Shown here piece after piece: positions 1-9,342 of a stretch of 64,000 nucleotides of DNA (positions within the stretch are counted from its first letter, which is position 1; every line of letters starts with the position of its first letter). The stretch covers positions 806,001 through 870,000 of the forward strand of contig NZ_BAABHB010000001.1 of NCBI RefSeq assembly GCF_039541875.1. The letters run 5' to 3'. The translations under genes and the position numbers were made by a program. The notes under the pieces are model-generated. The model saw only the letters and a program-made list of their open reading frames with translations. It searched no databases and was not told the DNA's origin. The stretch is from Nibrella viscosa. GTDB taxonomy: Bacteria > Bacteroidota > Bacteroidia > Cytophagales > Spirosomataceae.

Positions 1-947
1 ATTGATGCGTGCAGAAACGGCAGCAGGTAGCGGTAGAGGCACATGGTGGTGGAAACCGGATTGCCGGGAAGGCCAAAAACCACCTTGCCGGCATCGGTGG
101 TGCCGAACCAGAGCGGCTTGCCGGGGCGCTGGGCAATCTTATGGAAGCGCTCCCGAACGCCGAGGTCCATCATGACCCCCGGCACAAAATCGGCCATGCC
201 CGCCGATACGCCCCCACTCAGAATCAGGAGGTCGTTTTTCTGCAAAATGGTTGCCAGCCCGGCCGTCATTTTCGCCTGATCGTCGGGCAGGTGGTTCAGC
301 GAGGCTTCGATGCCCAGGGTTTGCAGGGCGGCATACAGCATATAGGTGTTGGAGCCACGAATCTGGTGGAGCAGTGGGGTTTCATCGACGCCCACCAGTT
401 CGTCGCCGGTCGAGATCAGCGCGATACGGGGCAGGGCGCTTACCGCAACCGTCGGTTTTCCCACCGAGGCCAGCACGGCAATTTCGGTCGGTCGGAGTCG
501 GGTACCGGCCGGTAACAGCAATTCACCTGCCTGTCGGTCGGTCGCCTGGCGGTGAACATTCTGGCCCGCCTGAATTTCGTCGATGGCGATGGTAGCCACG
601 CCATTGGCGACTGTGATGTCTTCGTAGCGTATAACGGTATCCGTGCCATCGGGCAGTACGGCTCCGGTCATCACTTCCAGGCATTCATCCGGTGTGGTGA
701 GGGTAAACAGCGGCTGACCGGCAAATTGGGTGCCGATAATGGGGAAGGTACGCTGCCCACCGGCAAAGGCTTCGTAGCGAATGGCGATGCCGTCCATCGT
801 TACCCGGTCGAAGGGCGGAAAATCGCGGTCGGCGCGGATGTCTTCACGCAGGACGCGGCCGACGGCCTGGGTCAGCGGGACAGTTTCGGTGGGTAAGGGA
901 AGTGTATAGGTCAGAATCCGGGAGAGGGCTTCGGCAACGGATAGCAT
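1..947 (-). CDS. moeA: Molybdopterin molybdotransferase MoeA (3' part outside window)
   Basis: This is the first 315 or so residues of MoeA, the enzyme that inserts molybdate into adenylylated molybdopterin. The ATG is at 947 on the minus strand, and the frame is open to the window edge. The reading contains family landmarks in the right order: MDGIA near residue 50 (MDGYA in most homologues), STGDEL, SGGVSAG (the MoCF-binding fold) and GLPGNP. MoeA is usually about 400 residues, so the C-terminal domain lies beyond position 1. The gene is divergent from the cupredoxin gene at 1120. Two other cofactor genes, moaC and mobA, lie about 10 kb away, so the pathway is only loosely clustered here. 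Confidence 0.93.
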   Translation of the reverse strand, partial: MLSVAEALSRILTYTLPLPTETVPLTQAVGRVLREDIRADRDFPPFDRVTMDGIAIRYEAFAGGQRTFPIIGTQFAGQPLFTLTTPDECLEVMTGAVLPDGTDTVIRYEDITVANGVATIAIDEIQAGQNVHRQATDRQAGELLLPAGTRLRPTEIAVLASVGKPTVAVSALPRIALISTGDELVGVDETPLLHQIRGSNTYMLYAALQTLGIEASLNHLPDDQAKMTAGLATILQKNDLLILSGGVSAGMADFVPGVMMDLGVRERFHKIAQRPGKPLWFGTTDAGKVVFGLPGNPVSTTMCLYRYLLPFLHAS

Positions 948-1119
948 GGTGGCTGGTTGATTGAGTAATTGGTTGAACGGGTATAGTCCGCTTTGGCAAT
1001 GGGTGGTCAAATTACAATTTCCCGGTGATTTGTGGTAAAGAATGTCCGGTGATTTGGCTGCAACGGATTTTCTTCTAATTTTATCCTGCATATTCCTAAC
1101 TCCGATCAGATTTATTCCC

Positions 1120-3933
1120 ATGTACTTCTTTCGTTTGGTACGTATTCCTGTTTTGCTGACGCTTCTGTATACTACACAAGTTTTTAGCCAGAACCAGCCG
1201 GCTAAACCGGCGTCCTCTCCGGCAGTCGAGCGCTTTGACCGGGATTATGAACTGGAGGCCACCATGCTGGGGTATTTTGGCAAAGACGGTGCCCGCAATC
1301 CTACGCTGAAAGCGAACAAAGGGGATAAGGTGCGGATTACCATCAGAAATGGTGAGCAGATGACGCACGACATTGCCCTGGAAAAACTCGGCCTGAAAAG
1401 TAAGACGATTTTGGATAAGGGTGCCCGCACCAGCATCACGTTTACCGCCGGCCAGAGCGATACGTATTATTGCACGGTACCCGGCCACCGAACCGCCGGC
1501 ATGGTCGGCAGTTTTGAGGTAGTAGAGGGCGTAATCTCTGATATTACGATAGCTGGACAGGTACCCTTGAAGAACAATCTGCCCCTCAACCTGAGTTTCG
1601 AAAGCGGGAGCCTGAAAGACTGGACCGCTACCGGCGATGCGTTTACAAGCCCATTGTACGACCAGGATCCGTCACCGGTGCATGAAAAAGAGATGCATAT
1701 CGGCTACGAGGGTAAGTATTTTCTAAGCAGTGGCGGCAACACTAATTATAAACTGACGGGCACGTTAACATCGGTGCCGTTTACGGTCACCCAGCCGTTT
1801 GCCGCGTTTCGGGTGTCGGGTGGAGCCTTGCAGGATACCCGCGTTGAACTGGTTGAGGCAAGCACCAACAAGGTTATTTTCCAGATAACCGGGCAGGGCC
1901 GGGCCACGCTGCAGCCGGTAGTGGTTGATATGCAGTCGTACCTGAACAAAGAGATTTTTATCCGGATCATCGACAACGAAACTGGCATCTCGCAGATACC
2001 CTACATCCCCAACGATAAGTGGGCGCACATCAATTTCGACGATTTTCGGTTCTACGCCAGCCGCCCCAGCTTCCCCAACGAACTGAAACCAAAAGACATC
2101 ATCATACTGCCACCGCTCGATCCGGTGCTGAACGCCGGGCTTTCCGGCACCGAAGCGGCCAAAGCCATGACCTTGCCCCGGGGCTTTAAACTAACACTAG
2201 GGGCTGCCGAGCCGACTATCATCCGCCCAATCGCTTTCACTATCGACTGGCGGGGCCGGTTGTGGGTGGTCGAAGGACACACTTATCCCGTTCCGGCTCC
2301 GGAAGGTCAGGGCCGCGACCGTATTCTGATCTTTGAGGATACAAATGGTGATGGTACGCTTGACAAACGGAAGGTCTTTATGGAAGGGCTGAACCTGGTC
2401 AGTGGTATCGAAGTCGGCATGGGTGGGGTGTGGCTGGGCGCGGCTCCCTACCTGTTGTTCATCCCGGCCGATTTTAAAACCGACAAGCCGACCGGGCCGG
2501 TCCAGAAACTTCTCGACGGCTGGGGTACGCAGGATACCCACGAAACCCTGAACAGCCTGCGCTGGGGACCCGACGGCTGGCTGTACGGCAATCATGGCGT
2601 ATTTACCCACTCCAATGTCGGCAGGCCGGGCGCACCGGATTCGGAGCGGACGAAGATCAACGCCGGAGTCTGGCGGTATCACCCAACCCGGCACCAGTTT
2701 GAAGTGTTTGCCGAAGGAACGAGCAACCCCTGGGGTATTGACTTCAACGACTACGGCCATGCGTTTATCACTGCCTGCGTCATTCCGCATATGTACCACA
2801 TGATTCAGGGCGGACGCTACCAGCGGCAGGCCGGCAAGCATTTTAACCCCTACACCTACGACGATATAAAAACCCACGCCGATCATGTACACTGGGTAGG
2901 GGAACGCGGACCCCATGCCGGGAACTTCCGGTCGGCCTCGGCGGGTGGGGGGCATGCCCATGCCGGGGCAATGGTGTATCTGGGTGGTAGCTGGCCGCAA
3001 GAGTACCGGAACACCATTTTCATGAACAACATCAACGGTGCCCGGCTGAACAACGACCAACCCAGCCGCTCGGGTTCAGGGTATTTGGTTACCCATAAAC
3101 CGGATTTTCTGGCCATGAACGACTCCTGGTCCCAGTGGCTGAACATGAAATACGACCCCAGCGGCTCGGTCTGGGCTATCGACTGGTACGATAAAAACCA
3201 GTGCCACAGTGCCAACCCGGATGTACACGACAAGACGCTGGGCCGGATTTTCAAGATTACCCACGAAAACGATAAATGGGTACAGGCCGATTTGTCGAAG
3301 GCATCGGATATGGAATTGGTCAACTACCAGCTGCACACGAACGAATGGTATGTACGGCAGGCCCGAACGCTTTTGCAGGAGCGCGGCCCGAACAAAAAAG
3401 TGCATAAGGCACTGAAGGAGATTCTCGCCAAAAATCCGGATGTGACCCGTAAGCTGCGGGCGCTCTGGACCTTGCACGTGACAAAGGGTATTACTGAAAA
3501 AGAGCTAACCGATCTGTTAACGCATGAGAATGAATACGTTCGTAGCTGGGCCATTCAGCTTCTGGCGGAGGACAAAGCCGTTACCCCCGAAACGCTGAAA
3601 CGCCTGGCCGCCTTAGCCCAAACGGATAAATCGGCCCTGGTCCGGCTCTATCTGTCTTCGGCTATGCTCCGGCTGGAGCCCGCCCAGCGGTGGGAGGTAC
3701 TGGAGGCCCTGGCGCAGCGGGCGGAAGACAAAGACGATCACAATCAGCCCCTGATGGTCTGGTATGCGGTCGAACCACTCGCTGCGGTCGATGCGAAACG
3801 GGCGCTTCAACTGGCAGAGAAAGCCAAATTGCCAAAGATCCTGCCGTTTATGATTCAGCGCATCGGAGCCATTGGTTCAGAGGATTCAAAAAAGCTTTTA
3901 CGCGAATACAACGACCGGCTGGGGAAGCTGTAA
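1120..3933 (+). CDS. Secreted cupredoxin / beta-sandwich / TIGR02604-type propeller / HEAT-repeat protein
   Basis: This is a multi-domain exported protein of 937 residues. I prefer the ATG at 1120 over an in-frame ATG at 1042 because it is followed directly by a signal peptide ending near FSQ (residues 1-24). Residues about 40-135 form a cupredoxin with a full type-1 copper ligand set: H83, C118, H123 and M128 (YYCTVPGH then M). Residues about 150-330 resemble the jelly-roll sugar-binding module found beside glycosidases (FESGSLKDW). Residues about 350-720 look like the putative membrane-bound dehydrogenase propeller family TIGR02604, with a DTNGDGTLD motif. The C-terminus (about 740-937) looks like HEAT repeats. 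No CxxCH haem motif is present, unlike many relatives. The substrate is unknown. The downstream FG-GAP protein is probably co-transcribed. Confidence 0.8.
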   Translation: MYFFRLVRIPVLLTLLYTTQVFSQNQPAKPASSPAVERFDRDYELEATMLGYFGKDGARNPTLKANKGDKVRITIRNGEQMTHDIALEKLGLKSKTILDKGARTSITFTAGQSDTYYCTVPGHRTAGMVGSFEVVEGVISDITIAGQVPLKNNLPLNLSFESGSLKDWTATGDAFTSPLYDQDPSPVHEKEMHIGYEGKYFLSSGGNTNYKLTGTLTSVPFTVTQPFAAFRVSGGALQDTRVELVEASTNKVIFQITGQGRATLQPVVVDMQSYLNKEIFIRIIDNETGISQIPYIPNDKWAHINFDDFRFYASRPSFPNELKPKDIIILPPLDPVLNAGLSGTEAAKAMTLPRGFKLTLGAAEPTIIRPIAFTIDWRGRLWVVEGHTYPVPAPEGQGRDRILIFEDTNGDGTLDKRKVFMEGLNLVSGIEVGMGGVWLGAAPYLLFIPADFKTDKPTGPVQKLLDGWGTQDTHETLNSLRWGPDGWLYGNHGVFTHSNVGRPGAPDSERTKINAGVWRYHPTRHQFEVFAEGTSNPWGIDFNDYGHAFITACVIPHMYHMIQGGRYQRQAGKHFNPYTYDDIKTHADHVHWVGERGPHAGNFRSASAGGGHAHAGAMVYLGGSWPQEYRNTIFMNNINGARLNNDQPSRSGSGYLVTHKPDFLAMNDSWSQWLNMKYDPSGSVWAIDWYDKNQCHSANPDVHDKTLGRIFKITHENDKWVQADLSKASDMELVNYQLHTNEWYVRQARTLLQERGPNKKVHKALKEILAKNPDVTRKLRALWTLHVTKGITEKELTDLLTHENEYVRSWAIQLLAEDKAVTPETLKRLAALAQTDKSALVRLYLSSAMLRLEPAQRWEVLEALAQRAEDKDDHNQPLMVWYAVEPLAAVDAKRALQLAEKAKLPKILPFMIQRIGAIGSEDSKKLLREYNDRLGKL

Positions 3934-3943
3934 GTATTTGTAA

Positions 3944-3992
3944 AACGGAGTTATACTCCGTTCGTTTGTGTACAATGGAGTTTAACTCCGTT
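3944..3992. repeat. Two copies of an ACGGAGT-N3-ACTCCGT palindrome
   Basis: Two short hairpin-forming palindromes lie just after the stop codon of the upstream gene. The first has arms AACGGAGT (3944-3951) and ACTCCGTT (3955-3962) around TAT. The second has arms AATGGAGT (3974-3981) and ACTCCGTT (3985-3992) around TTA, with one G:T-type mismatch. A third, longer copy lies inside the next gene at 4059-4089. Neither copy has a T-run, so a terminator role is not obvious. Confidence 0.8.
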
Positions 3993-4026
3993 CTTCTCAC
4001 AGGCATAAACCGTTAAGCTACCAAAT

Positions 4027-5343
4027 ATGATGGACTTACTAGAAAAAACGACCAAGGGCAGTACAACGGAGTGCAACTCCGTTGTACTGGCGCTGCTCCT
4101 GCTTGCCGGCTGTTTTACCCAGACATACGGTCAGGAGAAAACCATGTTTGATGTTCGCAAACAACAGGCCGTTAATCAGGCTGACCGGGCTCCGGCCAAA
4201 CCGGTTGTTCCGGAGGGCAACTTTAAGAAAACAACCCTCACCCGGGATTTTATCTCCGAAGGGGTGGCGGTCGCCGACCTGAACAAAGACGGGAAAATGG
4301 ACATCGTGGCCGGTTATTACTGGTTTGAAGCCCCCCACTGGACCCGGCACGAACTGGCTCCTTCCCGCGTGTTCGATCCGCGCAAGGAGTACAGCAACTC
4401 ATTCCTGAATATAGGCATGGACGTAAACCAGGACGGCTGGGACGATGTAGTCATCATTGACTTCCCCGGTAAAGCCGGCTTCTGGTTCGAGAATCCAAAG
4501 AGCAAATCCGGCGTCGCTACGCCCGGCGTGGCGACAACCGGCGGATGGAAAAAGCACATCCTGGCTGACTCAGTCGGTATCGCGAATGAGTCGCCGGCCT
4601 TTGTGGATATAGACGGTGATGGGCGGCTGGATATTCTGTGCGGAGATCCGGCTAAAAAGCAGATTATCTGGCTGAAATCCCCCTCTAAGCCCGGCGAAAC
4701 CGAATGGAAGCGGTTTGCCTTGAGTCAGGAAAAGGTACCCGGCACTGAGCCGTTTTCCCACGGCATCGGCTACGGCGATGTCAACAAAGACGGCATTAAT
4801 GATGTGGTGGTGCGGGAAGGTTGGTTTCAGGGCACCAGGGATAACAAAGCCGGTAATTGGGTGTTTCACCCGGCCAGCCTGGGCGAACCCTGCTCGCACA
4901 TGCAGGTGCTGGACGTGAACGGCGATGGGAAGAACGATGTCGTCAGCGCGTCGGCGCACGCCCTGGGCGTCTGGTGGTACGAGCAGGTGAACGACGAGCA
5001 GGGCAATATCAATTTCCGGACCCACCTGATGAGCAACACCACCGCCCAGACGCACTCCTCGATCATGGCCGACCTGAACGGCGATGGCCGCAAGGACTAT
5101 ATCACCGGCAAGCGCTTTCTGGCGCACCACGGCCGCGACCCCGGCGACAGCGATCCGGCCATTCTGCTGTGGTTTGAGTTCACCCCCGGTAAAGCACCGT
5201 ATTACAAAGAGCACATCATCGACAACGATTCCGGGGCCGGCCTCAACATCACGGTCCACGACATGAACGGCGACGGCCGGTTAGACATCATTGTGGCTAA
5301 TAAGAATGGCGTTTTCCTGTTCGAAAATCAGATCAGGAAGTGA
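4027..5343 (+). CDS. FG-GAP/VCBS repeat lipoprotein, probable seven-bladed propeller
   Basis: This is a secreted protein of 438 residues carrying seven calcium-binding type repeats of the form D-[LVIM]-[ND]-x-DG-x-x-D, for example DLNKDGKMD, DVNQDGWDD, DIDGDGRLD and DMNGDGRLD. That fits a seven-bladed integrin-like propeller. The N-terminus has a hydrophobic stretch ending in LLAGC, a possible lipobox, at about residues 22-30. Residues 11-21 are encoded entirely by a perfect 14-bp-arm palindrome (4059-4089), so the region before the hydrophobic stretch looks like a repeat insertion. The gene starts 93 bp after the cupredoxin/propeller gene on the same strand and probably belongs to the same transcript. 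The function is not known; such proteins often bind carbohydrate or surfaces. Confidence 0.78.
   Translation: MMDLLEKTTKGSTTECNSVVLALLLLAGCFTQTYGQEKTMFDVRKQQAVNQADRAPAKPVVPEGNFKKTTLTRDFISEGVAVADLNKDGKMDIVAGYYWFEAPHWTRHELAPSRVFDPRKEYSNSFLNIGMDVNQDGWDDVVIIDFPGKAGFWFENPKSKSGVATPGVATTGGWKKHILADSVGIANESPAFVDIDGDGRLDILCGDPAKKQIIWLKSPSKPGETEWKRFALSQEKVPGTEPFSHGIGYGDVNKDGINDVVVREGWFQGTRDNKAGNWVFHPASLGEPCSHMQVLDVNGDGKNDVVSASAHALGVWWYEQVNDEQGNINFRTHLMSNTTAQTHSSIMADLNGDGRKDYITGKRFLAHHGRDPGDSDPAILLWFEFTPGKAPYYKEHIIDNDSGAGLNITVHDMNGDGRLDIIVANKNGVFLFENQIRK
4059..4089. repeat. Perfect palindrome inside the coding sequence
   Basis: The arms 4059-4072 and 4076-4089 are exact reverse complements (14 bp each) around the loop GCA. 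The core ACGGAGT/ACTCCGT is the same as in the two copies at 3944-3992. It encodes part of the N-terminus of the FG-GAP protein. Confidence 0.85.
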
Positions 5344-5354
5344 GGAAGGATGGA

Positions 5355-5458
5355 CGTTGGAGATTAGACGTTGAACGTTTCTACCGTATTGAAGCTCCAT
5401 AGCATTGGACCTCCGTTGCGGTTGATTCTGTCTATCGTCTAAAATCTAATGTCCAACG
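5355..5458. repeat. Imperfect inverted repeat between convergent genes
   Basis: A core of 14 nt (CGTTGGAGATTAGA, 5355-5368) recurs as its reverse complement with one mismatch at 5445-5458, separated by 76 nt. It lies between the FG-GAP gene and the convergent esterase gene. It could act as a weak two-way terminator or be a repetitive intergenic element. Confidence 0.55.
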
Positions 5459-5476
5459 CCAGAGTACAATCGCTCG

Positions 5477-6277
5477 TCAGCGCGTTGGTTTTATCCGCTT
5501 CTTCTGAATGAAAACCTCGGCGTAGCGCCGACCCAGCGTTCTGGCCGAGGGCGTATCAAAGTGGGTGGTATCTCCCTTGTGCGTCAGGCCCGATGCCTCT
5601 ACGCAGTAGGTGTTTGCTACCTGGCGGGGTAACTGCCGGAGCGTTTCGTTGATTAGCCCGGCACTTGGGTTCCGGTTGACAATAAAGTCGCCCAATGTCC
5701 CTACCACAATAGGCACGTCGGGGGCGTTCAGGTCTATACGCAGCCGGGCGATCAGGTCCGCCAGCCGGGTACCGTACGCGCCGGTATTGGCGGGGTTGGA
5801 GTCCGACTCACCCTGGTGCCAGAGAATCCCCGCCAACTGTCCACGTTCAAGCGCTTTTTGGGTCCGCCGAATGGCATCATCGTAGGGGTACGACTGGGTG
5901 GGTTCATAAAAGGCTCCCGGCTGCCAGGCATTGATGCCGGACCCACCCACAGCCGCCGGTATCAGGCCAATGTTCAGCGTCGGATACTTGTCAGCGATGG
6001 CCCTGGCAAAGGGCAGCCCCGGCCCAACACCCACAACGGCCGGTTTATCAAAATGCAACGGAGCGCGGGCCGGTACCCAGGTTTGCTCTTTAGTGAGCAT
6101 CCAGATGCGCGGGTGAGGTTGCTGATCTTCCGCTTCGGGAATTCCTCGCCCGGCCATGTTCGATTGTCCAATGAGCAGAAACAGATGCAGGCGGGCGGGA
6201 ACGTCCTGCCGGAAGGCTACAGTCATTCCCAGGGTGAGCAGGCCCAGCAACAGGTGGGCCAATCGGGTACGGTTCAT
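5477..6277 (-). CDS. Secreted SGNH-type carbohydrate esterase (SASA family)
   Basis: This is a predicted exported esterase of about 266 residues in the sialate O-acetylesterase-like SASA family, which removes acetyl groups from sugars. Key motifs are FLLIGQSNMAGRG near the N-terminus, holding the catalytic serine in GQSNMAG, and WHQGESDSNP in the middle, typical of this family. A near C-terminal DTPSARTLG region follows a THFD segment that could carry the catalytic histidine. The ATG at 6277 is favoured over one at 6292 because MNRTRLAHLLLGLL begins a signal peptide. The gene is divergent from the TonB receptor gene. The exact substrate cannot be read from the sequence. Confidence 0.83.
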   Translation of the reverse strand: MNRTRLAHLLLGLLTLGMTVAFRQDVPARLHLFLLIGQSNMAGRGIPEAEDQQPHPRIWMLTKEQTWVPARAPLHFDKPAVVGVGPGLPFARAIADKYPTLNIGLIPAAVGGSGINAWQPGAFYEPTQSYPYDDAIRRTQKALERGQLAGILWHQGESDSNPANTGAYGTRLADLIARLRIDLNAPDVPIVVGTLGDFIVNRNPSAGLINETLRQLPRQVANTYCVEASGLTHKGDTTHFDTPSARTLGRRYAEVFIQKKRIKPTR

Positions 6278-6491
6278 GGCGGTTATTTCCACTATAAAGG
6301 GGCTGGGCCTCCGGTTTTACTTTCAAAAGTGGAGCCTGTCGGCTTCCAACAGATTCGATTCGGCAGCGCTTCGTAAAGCTTTAGCCCACACTTTTCACAA
6401 TTCAGCCGCCCGATTCAACAGTACGGTTTCTATTTTTTTCGCGAGCCCCGCCCATCCATGACCTTTGAGCAACAAATACGCACAAAGGCGC

Positions 6492-8648
6492 ATGAAAAAC
6501 TGGATACTGGTTGTCGGTCTTCTTTTTACATTACCCGCTTTTGGGCAGGTAAAAATTTCCGGCACCGTTACCGACAGCAGAGGTGGCGCGTTACCCGGTG
6601 CGAGCATTTTCCTGAAAGATACCTACTGCGGAGCCAGCACAAATGAACAAGGAGAATTCAGCTTCACGACTACCGAAAAGGGGTCCCAAATATTGGTCAT
6701 TTCCATGCTGGGGTATAAGGAAGTGCAGCGGCCGGTAACGCTGAATCAGAATGCCATTGTCGTTACGGTAAAGCTGGAAGAAGCTATCAACAAACTGGCT
6801 GGTGTTACCATTACCGCCGGCAGCTTTGAGGCCGGCGACGAAAAGAAGGGGGTTATGCTGAAGCCGCTCGACATTGTCACCACCGCCAGCGCAGTGGGCG
6901 ACCTGGCGGGGGCCATCAATACCCTGCCCGGTACCCAGAAAAACGGTGAATCCGGGCGGCTGTTTGTGCGCGGAGGAGCCGGCAACGAAGCCCGGCTGTT
7001 CATCGACGGCCTGTATGCGCAGAATCCGTTTCAGTCTTCGGCCCCCAACCTGCCCACCCGTACCCGCTTTTCCCCGTTTATTTTTAAAGGTACCAACTTC
7101 AGCACCGGCGGTTATTCGGCCGAATACGGGCAGGCGCTCAGCTCTACCCTGGTGCTGAACACCATTGATTACCCCGCCCGGACCCAAACAGACTTCTCGC
7201 TGCTGTCGGTGGGCGGGAGCCTGTCGCATACGCAACATAGCCCAAAGACATCCGTAACCGCCGAGGCATCTTACTTTAACCTGGCCCTGTATTTCGGCCT
7301 GATTAGCCAGAACGTGCGGTGGACCAAAGCCCCGGTGTCGGCAGACGGTTCGCTGCACATCCGGCAGAAAGTCGGCAAACAGGGGCTGCTGAAGGTATAC
7401 GCCCTGGGTAACACCGCCAAATCGGCCCTGTTCCAGCCGGACCCGGCAAACATTGAGCGCGAGCGGAGCGTGGCGCTGAACAACCGGTACATGCATCTGA
7501 ACAGCACCTACCGGGATGCCCTGGGCGAGAAATGGTGGCTGAAAGCCGGACTGGCGTATTCCATTCTGGATGACCAGATTCAGCCGGAGCCGGCCCAGAT
7601 CAATCGTAAAGAGCGGAGCCTGCACGGCAAGGTAACCCTGGTACACGACCTAAACCAGAATGTCTCGCTAAACATGGGGGCCGAACTCATCTACAGCGGC
7701 TACCGCCAAACACACCAGGACAGTGCGCTTCATCAGACTCAAACCAGCTTCTTCGCCGAGAACCTGGCCGGTGCCTTTGTGGAGGCAGATGTTTACCTCA
7801 CCAGCAAGCTGGTGGCCCGCATCGGCGGCCGGGCCGAATACTCCGGCCTGTTGCAGCGGGGCAACTGGTCACCCCGCATCAATCTGGCGTACAAAACCGG
7901 GCTTTACAGTCAGGTGTCGGCGGCTTATGGCTCCTTTTATCAAACGCCGGAGAACGATCTGCTGCGTTATACCAATAACCTGACCTTTGAGCGGGCCGAT
8001 CACTACATCCTCAACTTCCAGCGGGTTCGTCAGAAGCAGGTATTCCGGGTCGAAACTTACTACAAGCAGTATCGGCAGCTGGTGACGTTCGACCGGGCCG
8101 AGGCTGGTTCCTACACCAACAACGGCTACGGTTATGCGCGGGGTGTTGATGTGTTCTGGCGGGATAACAAGTCCTGGCCGGGCACGGATTACTGGGTCTC
8201 CTATTCGTTTACCGATACCAAACGCAACTACCGCGACTTCTCGTACCTGCAAGCCCCGTCGTTTGCGTCGGCGCATAACCTGTCGGTGGTTTTCAAGCGC
8301 TTTATTGCTCCGCTGAAGTCGCAGGTTGGTTTTACCAACTCCATCACCAGCGGCCGGCCGTATGCCGATCCGAACGCAACGGAAGGGGAGGTGCGCCGAA
8401 CACCGGTTTACCACGACCTGAGCTTCAACTGGAGTTACCTGCACCGGTCCAGCATCATCCTGTATGCATCGGTGAGTAACGTCACCGGCCGCCGGAATAC
8501 CTTCGGCTATCTCTACAACCCGACTCCCGACGAAAACGGCATCTACCGCCGGAAAGAAATCGGGCAGGGGGCAACCCGGTTCGTATTCGTGGGCCTGCTG
8601 ATTACCCTTTCCAAAGACAAATCCGCTAATCAATTAAATAACCTGTAA
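6492..8648 (+). CDS. TonB-dependent outer-membrane receptor with carboxypeptidase-like N-terminal domain
   Basis: This is an outer-membrane receptor of 718 residues. The start at 6492 gives a clean signal peptide (MKNWILVVGLLFTLPAFGQ). Residues about 20-105 are a carboxypeptidase-D regulatory-like domain (VKISGTVTDSRGGALPGAS; ISMLGYKEV). A plug domain follows (INTLPGTQKNGESGRLFVRGG; FIDGLYAQNPFQ), and then a beta barrel. It has no SusD-like partner next door, so a polysaccharide utilisation role is not suggested. Only 11 bp separate it from a TPR-like periplasmic protein, followed by a LytS/LytTR pair. The four genes may form one transcript in which the pair senses or controls the receptor; that is inference from order. 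Confidence 0.88.
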   Translation: MKNWILVVGLLFTLPAFGQVKISGTVTDSRGGALPGASIFLKDTYCGASTNEQGEFSFTTTEKGSQILVISMLGYKEVQRPVTLNQNAIVVTVKLEEAINKLAGVTITAGSFEAGDEKKGVMLKPLDIVTTASAVGDLAGAINTLPGTQKNGESGRLFVRGGAGNEARLFIDGLYAQNPFQSSAPNLPTRTRFSPFIFKGTNFSTGGYSAEYGQALSSTLVLNTIDYPARTQTDFSLLSVGGSLSHTQHSPKTSVTAEASYFNLALYFGLISQNVRWTKAPVSADGSLHIRQKVGKQGLLKVYALGNTAKSALFQPDPANIERERSVALNNRYMHLNSTYRDALGEKWWLKAGLAYSILDDQIQPEPAQINRKERSLHGKVTLVHDLNQNVSLNMGAELIYSGYRQTHQDSALHQTQTSFFAENLAGAFVEADVYLTSKLVARIGGRAEYSGLLQRGNWSPRINLAYKTGLYSQVSAAYGSFYQTPENDLLRYTNNLTFERADHYILNFQRVRQKQVFRVETYYKQYRQLVTFDRAEAGSYTNNGYGYARGVDVFWRDNKSWPGTDYWVSYSFTDTKRNYRDFSYLQAPSFASAHNLSVVFKRFIAPLKSQVGFTNSITSGRPYADPNATEGEVRRTPVYHDLSFNWSYLHRSSIILYASVSNVTGRRNTFGYLYNPTPDENGIYRRKEIGQGATRFVFVGLLITLSKDKSANQLNNL

Positions 8649-8659
8649 AACACACACGT

Positions 8660-9313
8660 ATGAAATCGATCACACACGTAATTGCCCTGTTCGCCATTAC
8701 CCTCTGCACCAGCATCACCGTTTTTGCCAAAGACGGAGCTTACGAAAAAGCCATGACTCAGGCCATTGACGCCCTGTACAACACCAAAAAGGCAGAAGAC
8801 CTCATTCCGATAGCCAATCAGTTCAACCTGATCGCCCGGAAAGAGACGAAGGAGTGGCTGCCGCTTTATTACGAAGCCTTATCGTACCTTTGGCTGGCGG
8901 GCCGTTCGCGCGACGCAGCTAAGCTGAACGGGTATCTGGAGCAGGCCCAGGCGGTGCTGGACAAAGCGCAGGCTCTGAAACCGGAAGAGTCGGAACTGGT
9001 GGCCTTGCAGGGTTACCTCTACATGATCAAAGTGGCGAGTGACCCGGCTTCGTACGGACCGACGCTGGCGGGCCAGGCTATTGGTACGTTGCAGAAAGCA
9101 CACCAGCTTAACCCCGAGAACCCGCGGGCGATGCTGCTGCTGGGGCAGATGCAGGTCGGTACGGCGCAGTACATGGGCGGCTCCACTGCCGAACCTTGCG
9201 AATTAGTGGCAAAATCGCGTTCTTATTTCGAAAAAGAACAAGGGCAGGCCGATCTGATGCCCAGATGGGGACTGTCTATGGTAGGGAAGGTGATGGAGAT
9301 GTGTGGGAAGTGA
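8660..9313 (+). CDS. Periplasmic TPR-like protein
   Basis: This is an exported protein of 217 residues with a signal peptide (cleavage likely after TVFAK). It has helical repeats resembling tetratricopeptide repeats, for example ALKPEESELVALQGYLYMIK and AHQLNPENPRAMLLLGQMQ. I do not recognise a named family. It starts 11 bp after the TonB receptor gene, which suggests co-expression and perhaps a periplasmic role linked to that receptor. The C-terminus is short and ends MCGK. Confidence 0.72.
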   Translation: MKSITHVIALFAITLCTSITVFAKDGAYEKAMTQAIDALYNTKKAEDLIPIANQFNLIARKETKEWLPLYYEALSYLWLAGRSRDAAKLNGYLEQAQAVLDKAQALKPEESELVALQGYLYMIKVASDPASYGPTLAGQAIGTLQKAHQLNPENPRAMLLLGQMQVGTAQYMGGSTAEPCELVAKSRSYFEKEQGQADLMPRWGLSMVGKVMEMCGK

Positions 9314-9342
9314 GTTCGCCCTACCGAAAAGCAGCCAATTCT

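Noticed and set aside
1022..1056. Direct repeat CCGGTGATTTG at 1022-1032 and 1046-1056 between moeA and the cupredoxin gene
   Set aside because: There are only two 11-bp copies with no link to a promoter box; too little to call an operator.
2197..3060. Long antisense open frame (287 codons) within the cupredoxin/propeller gene
   Set aside because: It mirrors a strongly supported gene, has no family motif and is explained by the GC-rich third codon positions. The same applies to antisense frames at 6591-7646, 20939-21907, 28837-29622 and 60284-61312.
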